This document shows, one piece after another, positions 10,830 through 24,900 of a stretch of 64,000 nucleotides of DNA; position 1 is the first letter of the stretch, and every line of letters begins with the position of its first letter. Source of the stretch: Kingdonia uniflora (Eukaryota; Streptophyta; Magnoliopsida; Ranunculales; Circaeasteraceae); the NCBI GenBank assembly GCA_014058105.1, contig JACGCM010000882.1:558001-622000 (forward strand), in the 5' to 3' direction. Under the pieces are notes generated by a model that was not told the DNA's origin, searched no databases, and was given only the letters and a program-made list of their open reading frames with translations. Both the position numbers and the translations under genes were made by a program.

Positions 10830-11290
10830 AGCAGCCTAGTCTTCTTCACATTCTTAAGAGTAACAGAGAGCAGAGTAATATCCTTAATATCCAAATCCTC
10901 GGAGAGTACCAAACTTATTTACAGTCATCACCAGAATTAAGGAGCAAGCATTCTGGTGAGGCTGGCTCAATGTGTGTCCAAAATAGCTTTGCATGATTGC
11001 ACAGCTTCTCTATGTTTATTCATAGATGTGAAGAGCAACCTATATGCGTCCTCTTTGATACTCGAGCCTTCTCAACAATTCCTCAGAGTTGAGACAATGG
11101 CCCTCCTGAAGAGAAGATTCTGCTTCTTCTATGTTTTCATTATCAGGCCTCCACTCACGGCCTCCACTCACTTTCACCAACTCGTGAAGAATCCCCACTT
11201 GCTAAATTATCTCTCGTTGCCAGGGAATCTGATGATGGAACCACTTCAATATCGTACCTATTTGCTCTCTTGCGCAAAGACAACTAACAC
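10830..11290 (-). pseudogene. NPG1-like (calmodulin-binding TPR protein) fragment
   Basis: In shifting minus-strand frames this reads VVPSSDSLATRDNLASGDSS, then RPDNENIEEAESSLQEG, LNSEELLRRLEYQRG, and LFTSMNKHREAVQSCKAILDT. These match in order the N-terminal part of plant NO POLLEN GERMINATION related proteins, which are calmodulin-binding TPR proteins. Expected stretches between the blocks are missing, and stops such as the one after ILDTH break the frame. It is a partial, dead copy. Whether it was a retrocopy cannot be told by eye. The assignment is from memory of the family. Confidence 0.5.
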
Positions 11291-11989
11291 CTTGCTTAGC
11301 CATCCATTTCTTAACCCCCATACTGATTTGCTATTTCTGCTAAACAATCAATTTCAGGTTTTACCTTCTTGAAAAGTTCTAAGCATTCGATCTTATTTGG
11401 TAACTCTTAGTAGAAGCAAATATTAACAAGGAAAATAGAGCTAATGGTAGAACCCGCTGTCTGTCAGATTCCTTCTTCACATGCTACCATGCTTGAGCAG
11501 AGGTTTAATAAACAAAGTTGACTCAACGAGCTTCTCAAGTCTGTAACACTTTGTTATAACTGCCGCTCCTGAACCCTCCTTTCTTTGCCCACCATATAGA
11601 CCAAACCCCTGCCACTGCCTCAGGTAATTACTCTATTATTAACGTGTAATGTTCATGCTTAATACATGAATATCCCCTTTTTTATCAGGAAATATATACA
11701 GCCATGTGTTAATGAATGATGTAGATAATTTTTTAACCATTGGAAATACACTAATAAGTAAAATTATTTATTCCCACTACTTCTATAATATCTACTGTTA
11801 AAGAAATGAATCCAAAATACCCACTAAGAAAAGACGGTCATATTGATCATTTTGGGAAGTGACAACATAACTAACAAGCTAAAGCGATACTAAGGTACCT
11901 GAGACCAATCAATTCCTGCCCGTAAAGTTTTAAATTAATAATATCATAAGAACGGGCTCACCTAAGAAAATTTTAAAAGAATGCCAATC
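11291..11989. other. Non-coding; includes 3' UTR of argininosuccinate lyase
   Basis: No gene recognised. The segment 11400-11620 may continue the degenerate NPG1-like copy on the minus strand, but no motif is clear. The last 100-200 bp before 11990 should be the 3' UTR of the lyase gene. Confidence 0.4.
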
Positions 11990-14900
11990 TCAGTTGTTAC
12001 TGATATTGAGCTTGTCAATCCAAAAGCCAAGTTGGTCAGCTACACACTGGGAACCCGTAGATCCGTATGAAGAGAATTTCTTAACCGAGTTTTCGACTCC
12101 AAGAAACTCATAAACATCCTCGTCAAACACTGGATTTATACTTCTCAGGTCATGAAGAGACAGGCCCAAAAGCTGACAGTTTTTCGAGACGCACAATGCA
12201 ACAGACCTTCCAACTATGTCATGGGAAGTTCTGAACGGGATTCCCTGTACACACCGCAAAAAAAGAAAAATAATACTAAGTTAGGTGGCTATCTCAAATG
12301 ATCTCAATGAAAGTTTTGGAGGAAGACCATATTTGGTGACTCAACTTATAAAGGTGCAGCAAGATTGCTAAACAAAAGTGCCACACAGTTTAATAAAATA
12401 TTTATTTTAGAAATAAGAAAGTGTGAAGCTACAAATGGTTTATAGTATCATGTTCGGGTTACTATAAGGGGCATGTACCATTAAAAACAAATACTCCTGC
12501 AAGTGATCATAAGGATTGTGTGCATCTCTTCACATTATGTTTGATGGTTCAAGTTTCCTAATGTATGGTGTACATTCTTATTTATCTGGAGCCATATATA
12601 TAAACGTGTATATGAAGGTCACAGACGGATGATACAATTTAGTGAAACATGACATTTCGAACCCAGATAAATAGAACTATTTTCTGCGAAAATAACCTCC
12701 TAAATATGGTGACCACCCTAGCAATAATTACAAGAAATGAGCCCAATCCTGACTCCAATCCCTGTCAGACATGAGATACAAGTTAATGGTGCCCAGTCTG
12801 TCTTGTAGTGAGCCTTTTATAGGGTTAGAAGAGACTTGATTATGCTGGGTTCTTTGTGAGGATGATATCCTGTTGTGAAGATCATCCTCACCAAATATTA
12901 GATATTTAGATACCAATTTATCTCAAAAGGGGCTTTGTAGACCTTGTGTTTGACAGTAAGTTTTAATTAAAAGGTGTTGAAGAATCATATATTTATGTGT
13001 AGGAGGTGTTGTAGGATCATATATATGTCTTTGTGCGTATGTGCACATATGTGTATGTACACACACATACATTTTTGCCATGAAATTATACAGAAAAGTG
13101 ATGATATAGAAACTATGAAAGCAAGGTTTTTGTAAGAAACTAGCCTTGTTTACTAAATAATCTGCAAGAGTGGTAGCATCAAGATGTCCAGCTGGTAAAG
13201 CCTTTTGTATTCTGTTTCCATTAAAGGTAATGTTCTGCGCAAATTCTGCTGATACTTCTAGCATCCCCATAATGGTTTTTACACTGTCAAATAAAGGCTC
13301 TTTGTCTTCCTGCACCAAGTAAAATGTCCTTGACTTTCAAGCGCAAAAGAATATGATAAGTTTATGGCACTTTAAGGCTAAAAAGAAAATTAAACCAGAA
13401 GATCTCTAAGGTACACAGACATGAGCTAAGTCAAGAGAATCTCCAATGGTGCCTATATATGCAAATTAAAATGCAAATGAGGTCCTAAATACTAGAAATA
13501 AGATCCAATTTCAGTCCTTGAGCCATAGGCGCTATCCTAAGTTTATAAGAGTACGCAGACCCCAAATAGGTTGAAGTTGTACCACTTTGAACGATGTTCT
13601 GCACCTACCAAAACCCCCAAGAATATTCACTAGGTAGCCTGCTCGACTTAGGCAGCGATAAGTTGCTAGTCGGCTAAAGGCGGAGGCCATGTATTGCATT
13701 AGCATCCCCAACACACCCCACAGTTGTCATATATTTTCCTGATTACAGTTGGTCTATCTCGGTTAAATGAATGCAATTAAGAAATTTACCTGTAGATCAC
13801 GGTTGTATGCTTGTGGAAGTCCCTTGCAAAGAACAAGAAGCGTGACGAGGTCTCCTACGACTCTGGCAGATTTCCCCCGCACAAGTTCCATTGGATCAGG
13901 GTTTTTCTTCTGAGGCATGATACTGCTTCCTGTTGAGACTGCATCACTTGGGGTGAGGAATCCAAACTCTTCAGATGCCCACAGAACCCACTCTTCTCCT
14001 AGCCGAGAAAGATGAATAGCTATAATAGAGTTGGCAGAAAGAAACTCTAAAACAAAATCCCGGTCTGAAACTGCGTCGATGCTGTTTGAAAGATTAAAAC
14101 ACAGCATATCATTCTCTATCAAGTTATAAAGACCATAGTGAAAAGTACATAACCATCTTGTGTCATCTAGTTGTTAAGATACTTGGTGTTATAATTATTG
14201 GTTCTCTTGAACCACTTTAGCTGATAGAGAGCATATCTTACTTAGAAAAAACCAGGTACTTGTCCTAACTGTATATTACACTTGCGGGGAAGTACAAACA
14301 CCGCCCTTGGAGTTGGATCCCACTTAGAAGATCCACTAGGCCAAAAATAAAAGCAAATTCAAAGATCAAAACCGCATGATCCATTGAGTTTTTCTACGTG
14401 TCAGTATAAAATAGGACGAGAAATCTGGTATAGATTATACTAGATTGTACCAATGGCTGATATTTTCTTCTAAGAAATCCAATATATTGACCCATTAGAT
14501 AACAGCTGATATCACCAAAATAAGAAAAATAGAGAGTGATTTAGTATATACCTATTCCTCATGGGTGCAGTAAACCCTAAAGCATCAGAAGTCATAAATC
14601 TGTCAATTGGAAGGCCAGTACCAGCCAATGCGCATGCGCCTAGAGGGCAGAAGTTCAGTCGGTTTCGGCAATCTATTAAACGACCGGCATCGCGCTCAAG
14701 CTGCATAACAGTATTATTTCCAGTGTTAGTTTCTTTGAAGCTAGAAAACATCCCTTCTATCTGACATGTGGCGACATTTTACATCAAAATAAGTGGAACG
14801 AAAGTGATTAGGTAGCAGTAGATCGATATGTATTTTAGGATGTCTCTATTCAGTTTCTAGTAACGGATCAATCTAGAAACCAACAAAACTTTAAGAATGT

Positions 14901-17160
14901 GATAAAGTTACGAGGGCTAAACGACATACTGTAAATAGGTGAAGAGTGATTGGGCGCTCCAAATGATCCCCATAACAGGTAAAGTTATCAGATTCTAAGC
15001 TACTTGTAATATCCATTTTTCTATACCATAATACTACAACTAGCATAGTTGTACCAACTGGTTCATGGTGAGGATCCAAAGTTGAAATTGAATTCAATGT
15101 ACAGAAGCACCATACCCATCGCACAAATGCATATATAGGATGGTAAAGGAGTTGTTAAGTATTGCTCATTTTATCCCTGCGGACCGTTATAAATAGTTGG
15201 GTGAGTCCATAAGGGTGCCGATAGAGGTTTATACTGTATGTACAAGTTAAGCTCATCCCAAAAATTAATTAAAAGGTGCATAAGTTAAAACTTCAAACCT
15301 GCTCAACATATGATAAAAGAAGATGCTGCAGAAGAATAGGTTGGGCCCTTTGTAGATGCGTATATCCAGGAACAATTAGGCCATCGTTTTTCTTAGCCAA
15401 GGTGACCAGTGCAACCTGCATAGTACAAAACAAGAATTAGTCAATTGACTGCAAGTAATAGAGGGAGCACCTTTAAGAAATCGAAAAACAGGAAGCTTAG
15501 TCTGGGTTCGATAGGATTGAGAGAAAGAGGATATGGATAGTCAAAAAGGCTGTCACCCATGAAAAACAAAATAATCAAGAGCACCAATATATTGAAATAA
15601 ATAATGCAACCAATAGGGTATTATTTTCTAAATAGTTCGTCATAAAAATTGATAAACGCAATAACGGATTGGTAAAATGAAATTAAGTGATTTAAGAATA
15701 TTGCAAATACAGAAGTACAGAATGCTCTCTGAGGATAATATATAACTTCCCTAAAACTAAAAACCCGAATCAAGATCTATGAAAAAAAGCACCTGGAGAA
15801 ACTTGACGCGGCTCACGATCTTATCAATAGCATCGCGGCACCACAGACGAAGATCCGTTACAACTTGGTCATTCCGGCTTCTAGCAGTATGGAGTTTTTT
15901 CGCAGGTTCTCCAACTATGTCAGTTAAAGCCGCTTCAATATTCATGTGCACATCCTCCCTATCTGTTCTCCATACAAATTCTTTATTGTCAATGCTCCTC
16001 TCTATTTTACTGAGACCTTGTAATATGATGTCCCTATCACTATTAGACATCAAACCCTGCATCAATATCAGAAATTAGCAAAGAAACACGCATCTAACTG
16101 CGAATTTGCAAGTAAAGGCTATAATAATACCTTATACGGGCTATCATAAGAACACAAGACTCAGTAAAAATTAGTAAGCAATGAAGAATGTCAACTTTTT
16201 ATACTTTTCAATTAGATATAAATCGAGTACAAAATCGAGAAAAATACAAAGTAAAAAGACACTAGCATTGCCCCATCTAGAACAAACTCACAAGCCGAAA
16301 GGTTTCATAAGCGCAAGAGATTAAGAATTACATGATTTGAGCTAAAGGTTGCATAATGACATGATTTGAGCTAATTACAGCATTTAAGAACACAGTTTCC
16401 ATGCCCAAAAAAATAGTTAAGAACACATCAGAATTAATGTATGATGTGTTTCTAACAAAATTAATGTAATAACGCAACTCCTTCAACATAACGTAAACTT
16501 TAAAAAGTATCATTGCCTCTAAATTCCGCCTCATGCACTGTTTTCACAAGCGACTAAGGCTCCGCTTGTTACACCAGAAACGTTTGTGGATTGGAAACAT
16601 TTTCACTGATTTCTACAATTGTTCAACATTAAATTAACTATCTCATACATGAATCTTATGGTTATCATACGTCTAAATCAACCAAAATGCCAATAATCAC
16701 ACGCATTTCAAATTTACAAAACAACGCCTAAACTTCCCTGTTTTACCTAAATCTCTCTCAAACTGAAATTACTCAAATTCCTCAAATTAAACTTGATAAT
16801 CAAATAAAAGCAACAATATGCGAAAACTAAACAAACCTGATGAGCAAGCATTGTAGCATGAGCTCTACTCCCCATAATATCTTGCTTATACAAAGCTTTA
16901 TCAAACGAAATCGACTCGCTAAACTTCTCAACAGCATCCGTAACGCTCTCTTCAAACCTTCCTCCCCATAGCTTCACCTCTTTCGACGACGAAGATAAAT
17001 CTGCGTTCATGGTTTTCGAAGAACACGAAACAACGTTGAGATTAGTTCGAGAGAAACTGATGGTTTGATGTGGGGGTTTTGAGATGACGGTCTGTTTGGG
17101 AAGTGATAAGTGCTGATTAATTGGACGTAATCTGGGTTCGCATAAGCACAGTGACTCCAT
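11990..17160 (-). CDS. ASL: Argininosuccinate lyase, plastid type
   Basis: This enzyme splits argininosuccinate into arginine and fumarate, the last step of arginine synthesis, in the chloroplast. Seven exons: 17160-16837, 16056-15793, 15415-15299, 14700-14552, 14081-13790, 13309-13145, 12244-11990. They sum to 1566 nt, or 521 residues, close to Arabidopsis ASL. The first 50 or so residues look like a transit peptide, ending near [13 protein letters not shown]. The mature part shows [19 protein letters not shown], the fumarase/ASL-superfamily signature [12 protein letters not shown] in exon 5, and the C-terminal [10 protein letters not shown]. Six introns fit; five are GT-AG and the last begins GC (13144-13143). 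Intron 1 holds a 171-bp MITE. The frame is intact and the call is firm. Confidence 0.96.
16558..16728. mobile_element. 171-bp MITE in intron 1 of the lyase gene
   Basis: Ends GGCTCCGCTTGTTACAC and, in reverse complement, GGCGTTGTTTTGTAAA, with similarity running about 40 nt inward (GAAACGTTTGTGGATT against GAAATGCGTGTGATTA). TAA flanks both sides (555-557 and 729-731 of the 16 kb block), which fits a 3-bp Tourist-type target duplication. The TIRs are diverged, so the element is old. A similar terminus occurs near 194. Confidence 0.55.
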
Positions 17161-18687
17161 TACAGTGAAATAGAGAGAGAAAGAGCTTAATTTACAGTGA
17201 AATAATCAAATGTGTCTGTTTCTGTGTTTTGTGGGAGAGATGAATTAGTCAAATTTTCTATATTTCGCACTAAAGCGACTTACCGGTAGTAATTAACTAA
17301 TTATTTAGTCATTAAACAAAAAAGAGTTTACCCGTGTGAGAGTGGAAAATTTGTAAACCAATAACCCACCGAGGGGTGTCAAATACCCCAGAGATACAAA
17401 GAAGAAGAAGCAGCAGCAGATAATAAAGAGATTAAGAAGATTGTTCAAACGATTATAGGGAGTGTTCAAAAAGTGGAAACCGTTTCCAATATACTTAGAT
17501 GAGAAACATAGTTTCCTCTTGATAAATGGTTTCTCAACGAAAATTAATAAAGGCTTCCAAACATATCTTAAGTGAAATACATATTTATTGATTCACATGT
17601 CCATAAATATCAATTACTTACGTTGAGGTGCATAAAGAGAAGATAGATAATTGGCAAACATGTATAATCGGTTTATAACTCACTATTATGATTTATATTT
17701 TACAACGTTTGTTAAACTTCTATAAACAATGACATAGATAATTCACAAAACAATATCTAATAAGATATCTAAGAAAATGTATTTTACGTTTATAATCATT
17801 CTATGTACTCTCTCACAAACACACACACACAAACGTGCACATACAATCACTCAAACAACAACATTCTTCAACCCAAATCAACCATCGTACTCCCGTTCCC
17901 ACCCACGCCTACACCTGATACTAAATAGGAATATGCTATGGGAAAAAACACACGCATTGATTCCAAGAGGAGTCGTGGGTTTGAAACCTCATAGGATTGG
18001 AACTCGAGGTTACGAATCTCTATAAAAACTGTATTGCCTTCTTGGAAAAAGAGGAAAAAATATAATAAAAGTAAAAGTGTACATAAACAACTTAGAACAC
18101 TAGGCACCCGGCTCTTGCTCCAACAATTTGATACATTTTTAATTCTTTAATAGACTTATTCGCTCATTTATTAGATTTGTTTTGAAATCTAATGAGAAAA
18201 TTGACAATTGACTTAATAGAATATAAAAAATTGACAGTTGTGGGCTTAAATTAAATGAAGCATTCAATTTTTACACGCATAAACCCAAATTTAAGATCCA
18301 ATCACGGCACCAACAATCAAACAATTCGCTGCTTGAACATTGGACTATTTGGGCACCATATCGAGGCAATGTTGAACGTGGCGTGGGCACTAAAATTGGA
18401 CGTTTAAGCTCAGTTGGAGATAGTCTTGTGAGCTCACTGGTTATGCACTCCCACACACGCACACACCTAACACCACACGTACATTCATTATCTTGTCAAC
18501 GAGAAGATGAGACGCCACGAAATTCCCCCAGACAACAAACTGTTATAAATTCTCTTTTCTTTACTGCACTTTAAAAAAACAATTAAAAAAAACTCAGAAA
18601 AGCGAATTTAATTTCGCATTTTTTCCATCTCACTCTCATCACAATCAGAATCTCATTCGTTGCTGCAACGATCAAACCTCCAAATCG
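17161..18687. promoter_or_regulatory. Divergent intergenic region between lyase and E1 genes
   Basis: This separates two head-to-head genes and should contain both promoters. A TATA-like TATAAAT lies at 18544-18550, about 140 bp before the first E1 splice donor. CA-rich low-complexity sequence lies at 17813-17845. Sequence at 17459-17560 contains the repeated word GGAAACCGTTTCC/GTTTCC and may be another decayed element. No gene is seen here. Confidence 0.5.
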
Positions 18688-18935
18688 GTACGTTTTAATC
18701 GATTACAATTCTTCTTTGCTTTGATTCTACACTTCGATTTTAACCTTAAAACCCTAGAAATCATGATTTCTTCGAAACTAGGGTTAGGTTTAGGGTTTTC
18801 GATTGTTACATCGGTGATTCTAGGTTATATAGTTGGGAAGAAATCTTTCGATTTCGATCTTTGTTTCTTCTTGATTTTATTACTGTTACTGTTGTTGTTG
18901 ATCTTATCGATGGGTATCGGCACGGTTTTGAACAG
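18688..18935 (+). other. Probable 5' UTR intron of the E1 gene
   Basis: GTACGT at 18688 is a good donor, and a pyrimidine-rich stretch from about 18850 leads to GAACAG ending at 18935. Splicing would put the ATG of MLPRKR at 18949 shortly after the junction. A telo-box-like AAACCCTAG lies at 18749-18757, as in many plant housekeeping leader introns. An unspliced frame upstream with ATGs at 18763 and 18910 is open, so the alternative starts cannot be excluded. Confidence 0.55.
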
Positions 18936-18948
18936 TTTCTTGCACTAT

Positions 18949-21900
18949 ATGCTTCCTAGAAAGAGAGTTGCTGTTGGAGAAGGTGATAACAGCGACGCGA
19001 CGAACGTTGTGGATTGCTCGATAGTGAAGAAACCTCGGATTGATTGCTCGATCTCTTCGTTTGCTACGGCGATAAAGACAGCGAACAACAGCACTGTTAC
19101 CAGCAACAGTAGTAGTAACAGCAACAACAGCGGTCAGCGCAGCAGCGGCAACTCTGATACAGTTGCGGTTCCGGAAATGGCGGTAGGAAATGGAAATCCG
19201 TCGGATATTGACGAGGATTTGCATAGCAGACAGCTTGCTGTTTATGGTCGAGAGACGATGCGGCGTCTTTTTGCGTCCAATATCCTCATCTCAGGGATGC
19301 AGGGGCTCGGAGCTGAAATCGGTGAGTGTAGTTGTTGATTATGTGTTTTACGATTGTCGCAGTTGGTTTTTTTGCTCTTTATTTGAAATGTGGGTAATTA
19401 TTTTAATTTAGTATAATAGAAAGGTGTTTTGATATTTGACTGTTACGAATCTCGAGGATGATCTAGTATTGTTTGGTTTACCTAATTATGTATGTATAAG
19501 TGTTTGCACGTGTCTGTGTGTATATGTAACTGAGCTGAGGTCTTATATTCTTGTAGTTGTCACAGAAAAGATATACCGTGAGTTCGTTTTAGGATTTTCC
19601 TTGGAAGAAAACAAATGTAGGGATAATAGATGGGATAGTTATAGACGGGCGCAAATAGTCAGAATAGATGGGATAGTCGTATACATCTTTAAGCACTTGA
19701 TTGATAAATAGAGGTACATAACTCATAAGCAATGGATCCTAAGTTTCAGAAATGTATTTATATATACAGTAGAAGCCTATGCATTTTCTCTGCATTCTGT
19801 CAGTTGCCTACTTTCTTAATTTTTGTTCTTGCAGCAAAAAACCTCATCCTTGCCGGTGTGAAGTCTGTGACATTGCACGATGAAGGGACAGTGGAGTTGT
19901 GGGACTTGTCCAGCAACTTTATCTTCTCAGAGGATGATGTGGGAAAGAACCGAGCACTTGCTTCTGTACAGAAGCTACAAGAACTGAACAATGCCGTTGT
20001 CATTTCTGCATTAACTGATAAGTTGACCAAAGAACAGCTCTCAAATTTCCAGGTATCTTCAGTCCTCTAATTCATATTTCCATGATATCTTTAATGCATG
20101 AAATTGAATCTTGACATGTTCGAAGTATGCCAGCATAGTTTGTTACGCATCTCTACAAAGTTTAACTTATAGTCTTTCTGATAGTCTTTCCATCTGCTGG
20201 TAAAAAAACACTTCTCACTTCACCTAGTGTTCTGGGGTAAAATAACTCGAGAAACTGACTGTTATCAATGAATCTCGCAGTCATGAAAATGCAAGGTTTT
20301 GGTGAAAATTTATTATAGAATTGTTTCTTAGTAATTTTTGGGTTGTCTTCATTTTGAAGCATATTAAAATAATAATAAAATATTAGCTACGAAATCAAAA
20401 AACAATATTTATTCATTAGAATAGTGAACTCCTATCGATTAAGCATCTGTATTTATTTTGCCTATCATTTATAATCTTATTTCGTACATTCTAAAATTTA
20501 TCATCTTTGTAGATTATCTCATGGTGTGGTCAGTCATACTTCATGATTATTTTCTTTTCTTAGTACATGGTCTTACATTCTTTTAACATTTAATTTGAGT
20601 GATGCATGCTGAAATTGTAACAGCCTAATCACTAAAAAAATATGTAGTATCGTAAAAGACCTGATACTATGCCGTATCTGGTGCACATACCGTGCGTCGT
20701 ACAACTGAACCCTAGATTTTTAGAAATATAATTGTCCTTGTAATATAGAAAATGGTTTATCTTGTCCTGTATCTATATGACATTTGTTTTGCTTCCCACA
20801 GTGATCTGGGTTTATTATTTATCACCATATGCCGGTAAGTTAGGATAAATCTTTGCGAATGGCCCTCCTCACGCCATGTTTTTCTATATGGGGTGCTCGA
20901 TCTCTTTTAGGTACAATGCAGAGCTGTTTCGGGATGTTAGCTCAGTTATGTTCTTGTGTACATTATATCCACATTTTATTGCTGTCTAATGATGTATCGT
21001 GATTCGGGTGTTTTGATGGTCCTTTCATTGTTCTCACACTCCAAATGATAACTTCTCGATATTTTGACTACTTGTAGCAAATTTGAAATTGTTGCCTTTG
21101 TTTGTGCATTTTCTTGCTTGAGTTTTTGCGTTAAATTGTAATAATTGCTGCTTATTACTTATATTATGGTTTGGATTATTGTGGTGCAGGCTGTAGTATT
21201 CACTGAAATTAGCTTAGGAAAAGCAATTGAATTTGACGATTACTGCCACACTCACCAGCCTCCCATTGCCTTCATCAAAACTGAAGTGCGAGGTCTTTTC
21301 GGGAGTGTGTTCTGCGACTTTGGATCAAAATTTACGGTTGTCGATGTTGATGGTGAAGAACCACATACGGGCATTGTTGCATCTATTAGCAATGGCAATC
21401 CGTCGTTTGTATCATGTGTTGATGATGAAAGGCTTGAGTTCCAGGACGGGGATTTGGTTGTATTTTCTGAAGTTCGTGGCATGACACAGTTGAATGACGG
21501 AAAGCCAAGGAAGGTTTCTAATACTCGGCCCTACTCCTTCACTATTGACGAGGATACTGCAAAGACTGATGCATACTTGGGAGGTGGTATCGTTACGCAA
21601 GTGAAGCAACCCAAGGTGTTACACTTCAAGCCATTGAGAGAAGCGATTAAGGATCCTGGCGATTTCCTTTTGAGCGATTTCTCCAAGTTTGATCGCCCAC
21701 CTATGTTGCATCTGGCATTTCAAGCATTGGATAGGTTTATACATGAGGTAGGACGTTTTCCAGTTGCTGGATCAGAAGAAGATGCGCAGAGGCTGATATC
21801 CATGGTCAATAGCATCAATGACAGCTTAGGGGATGGGAGGGTTGAAGAGTTGGACAATGAAGTTCTTAAGCATTTTGCCTTTGGTTCAAAGGCTGTCCTA

Positions 21901-24900
21901 AATCCTATGGCTGCCATGTTTGGTGGTATTGTTGGGCAAGAAGTAATGAAGGCTTGCTCTGGGAAGTTCCACCCTCTTTTCCAGGTGAGAAATTTGTCCT
22001 GGCTTACTACTTAAATCCTATAATTGGTTTCATATGCACTCATTAACCATATAATATGTTGCCGATAATCAAACTTGACATGCTGCAGAAGTTTAGAATG
22101 GTCAGTTACTTACATCTGTAGGATTGTTGTCATAACCTATTTAACAGATAGTAATAGTTCTTAAAGATGGTTGTCTAATAGCCATTGTGATTGATTTGTA
22201 TGGGTCTTATGTTTCGATTTTGCATATTAATAGAGTCGGTGTCGGATATTTGGCACAACTTTTTTTGAATGTCATGTCCGTGTGACCTAAATTATTGCTG
22301 GACTCTTCTTTGTTCTGCCTGATTAGTCAAATGGATTTAAAAACAGAAAAATCTCTCCGCATTGCATATCTATTACCTAGAATTTGCTCTTTAATACTGG
22401 GAGTGCACTGGGTTCTCTTGTCAAAACAATGCAAAACTGTTTAGTCCTGTAGCAGAGACTAGTTTCCTTATACTGTAGAAGGTGTGTCTGGAAGTTAATT
22501 TATACTTTTACAACAGTGAGAGCTGATTATGGGATTTACATTCGCGATTCTGCAAATCTTTAACTTCAAATTTCTGTATGGTTTTGGTTGCAAAATATAT
22601 CGTAACATCTGTAATTCTTATTATCTTTACAGTTCTTGTACTTCGACTCGGTTGAATCTCTTCCTAGTGCAGCATTGGATCCGAATGATTTGAAACCGTT
22701 GAATAGCCGATATGATGCCCAGATTTCGGTGTTTGGATCGAAGCTCCAGAAGAAGCTGGAAGAAGCAAAATTGTTTGTTGTAGGATCTGGTGCTCTTGGT
22801 TGCGAGTTCTTGAAGAATTTAGCCTTGATGGGTGTTTCTTGCAATAGCAAAGGGAAGCTGACTCTAACTGATGACGATGTCATAGAGAAGAGTAATCTGA
22901 GCCGCCAATTTCTTTTTAGGGATTGGAATATTGGGCAGGCAAAATCAACGGTTGCCGCTTCTGCAGTCTCTTTGATCAATCCGCGTTTACATGTTGAAGC
23001 TTTGCAGAACCGTGCTAGTCCCGAAACAGAGAGTGTTTTTAATGATTCGTTTTGGGAAAATCTAAATGTTGTCGTAAATGCACTAGATAATGTGAATGCT
23101 AGGATGTATATGGATCAAAGGTGCATATATTTCCAGAAACCACTTTTGGAATCTGGAACATTAGGTGCCAAATGCAACACCCAAATGGTTATACCTCATC
23201 TGACAGAGAACTATGGAGCATCGAGGGACCCACCTGAGAAACAGGCGCCAATGTGCACAGTTCACTCGTTCCCTCATAACATTGATCATTGTCTGACGTG
23301 GGCCCGCTCTGAGTTTGAAGGCTGGCTTGAGAAAACACCAGCTGAAGTTAACGCTTATCTTTCTAGTCCAAACGAATATAGCTCTGCTATGATAAGTGCC
23401 GGTGACGCTCAGGCCAGGGATAACTTGGAACGTGTCATGGAGTGTCTTGATAAAGACAGATGCGAAACATTTCAAGACTGCATCGCCTGGGCCCGTATAA
23501 AGTATGTTACTGCGATATTATTCATATTCTTTTCATAGCCATGTTCACAAAATTTTCTTTCTTCTCCCTGAAAAATACTGATGAATTTTCTTTTCATATT
23601 ATTTTGCACTGCCTCCAAATTATTATCCATCCCGTCACCCTTATCGTTGCAGGTTTAGATTTCAGACTAAATTGTCATGTTCATTTTCATGAAGACGTCT
23701 TTTTTCTTTGTTTTTGATTGTGTAATGCTTTGACTTCTCATGCACGATTTTCCGTATCTGTGCTTTCGTGAAATTAAACAATTTATTCGAGCTAACATAT
23801 TATAGAATATAGCTGGGTCTGGATGGCACGTCCCCCCTTATTCTATCTAATACTGCTGGGAAACCTTCTGTTGAATCTGACTAAGTTGTGACTTTGTTTG
23901 TAACTGACATCTTATTTTTCAATGGAATCAGGTTTGAAGATTACTTTGTTAACCGTGTGAAGCAGTTGATATTTACTTTCCCTGAAGACTCGGCCACCAG
24001 TACAGGGACTCCGTTTTGGTCAGCTCCTAAACGCTTTCCCCGCCCGCTGCAGTTCTCATCTGATGATCCTAGTCATGTATACTTTATTATGGCGGCATCA
24101 ATATTGCGGGCCGAAATGTTTGGCATCTTGACGCCTGATTGGGCGAAGAATCCAAGTAAGTTGGCTGATGCCATAGATCGAGTTATAGTCCCAGATTTTG
24201 AACCGAAGAAAGGAGTGAATATTGTCACGGACGTAAATGCCACAACTCTATCCTCTTCATCTATTGACGATGCTGCAGTTATTGAAAATCTTATTACGAG
24301 ATTAAAAGACTGTTGTAAAAAATTGTCTTCCGGTTTCAAGATGAACCCAATACAATTTGAGAAGGTACACATATTTGTCCAGAAGCTTGTATATTAACTA
24401 TATATTGTTGGCTGAGTTCAATCATATACTATGGTATTTTGGCCTAGCACAATAGTATTTTGGCTTAGCATAGTAGTATTATTAATTTAAGAACACTATT
24501 AGTTATTCGTAGAATACTTATGTGGCCTATCACGCTAGTGTCACTGTTTTAACAAATCACCTTTTATTCATGCAGCAGCAGTAATAATCAATTGTTGATA
24601 TGTGCTATTTTTCTGTTTTATACTCCAGTTTTTGAAACATGTGCTACACTTGAAATTAAGTAGGAGAATCTCAATGACAATTATTCTATGTCTAACTTTT
24701 TTAATGAAAACGAAAATGTTTTCAGCCATTATAAAGGCTAAAAGAGAATAAATTTCACTTTCTACCATGTAAAGCTTCACCATGACATGATCCATGAATT
24801 GTCTGTTTCATTTCGGCCAATCTGAGTCTTACTTAGTGATTTTGACTTGTTTTAATGGAGATGGTACTTGATGTTTATTGTTATGGATCTCCAGGATGAC

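Noticed and set aside
18904..19224. 106-codon minus-strand frame opposite the E1 first exon
   Set aside because: It is the reverse of the Ser/Asn-rich repeat region of E1; low complexity explains its length.
22566..22979. 137-codon minus-strand frame opposite E1 exon 4
   Set aside because: Shadow of a conserved E1 exon; no motif or promoter.
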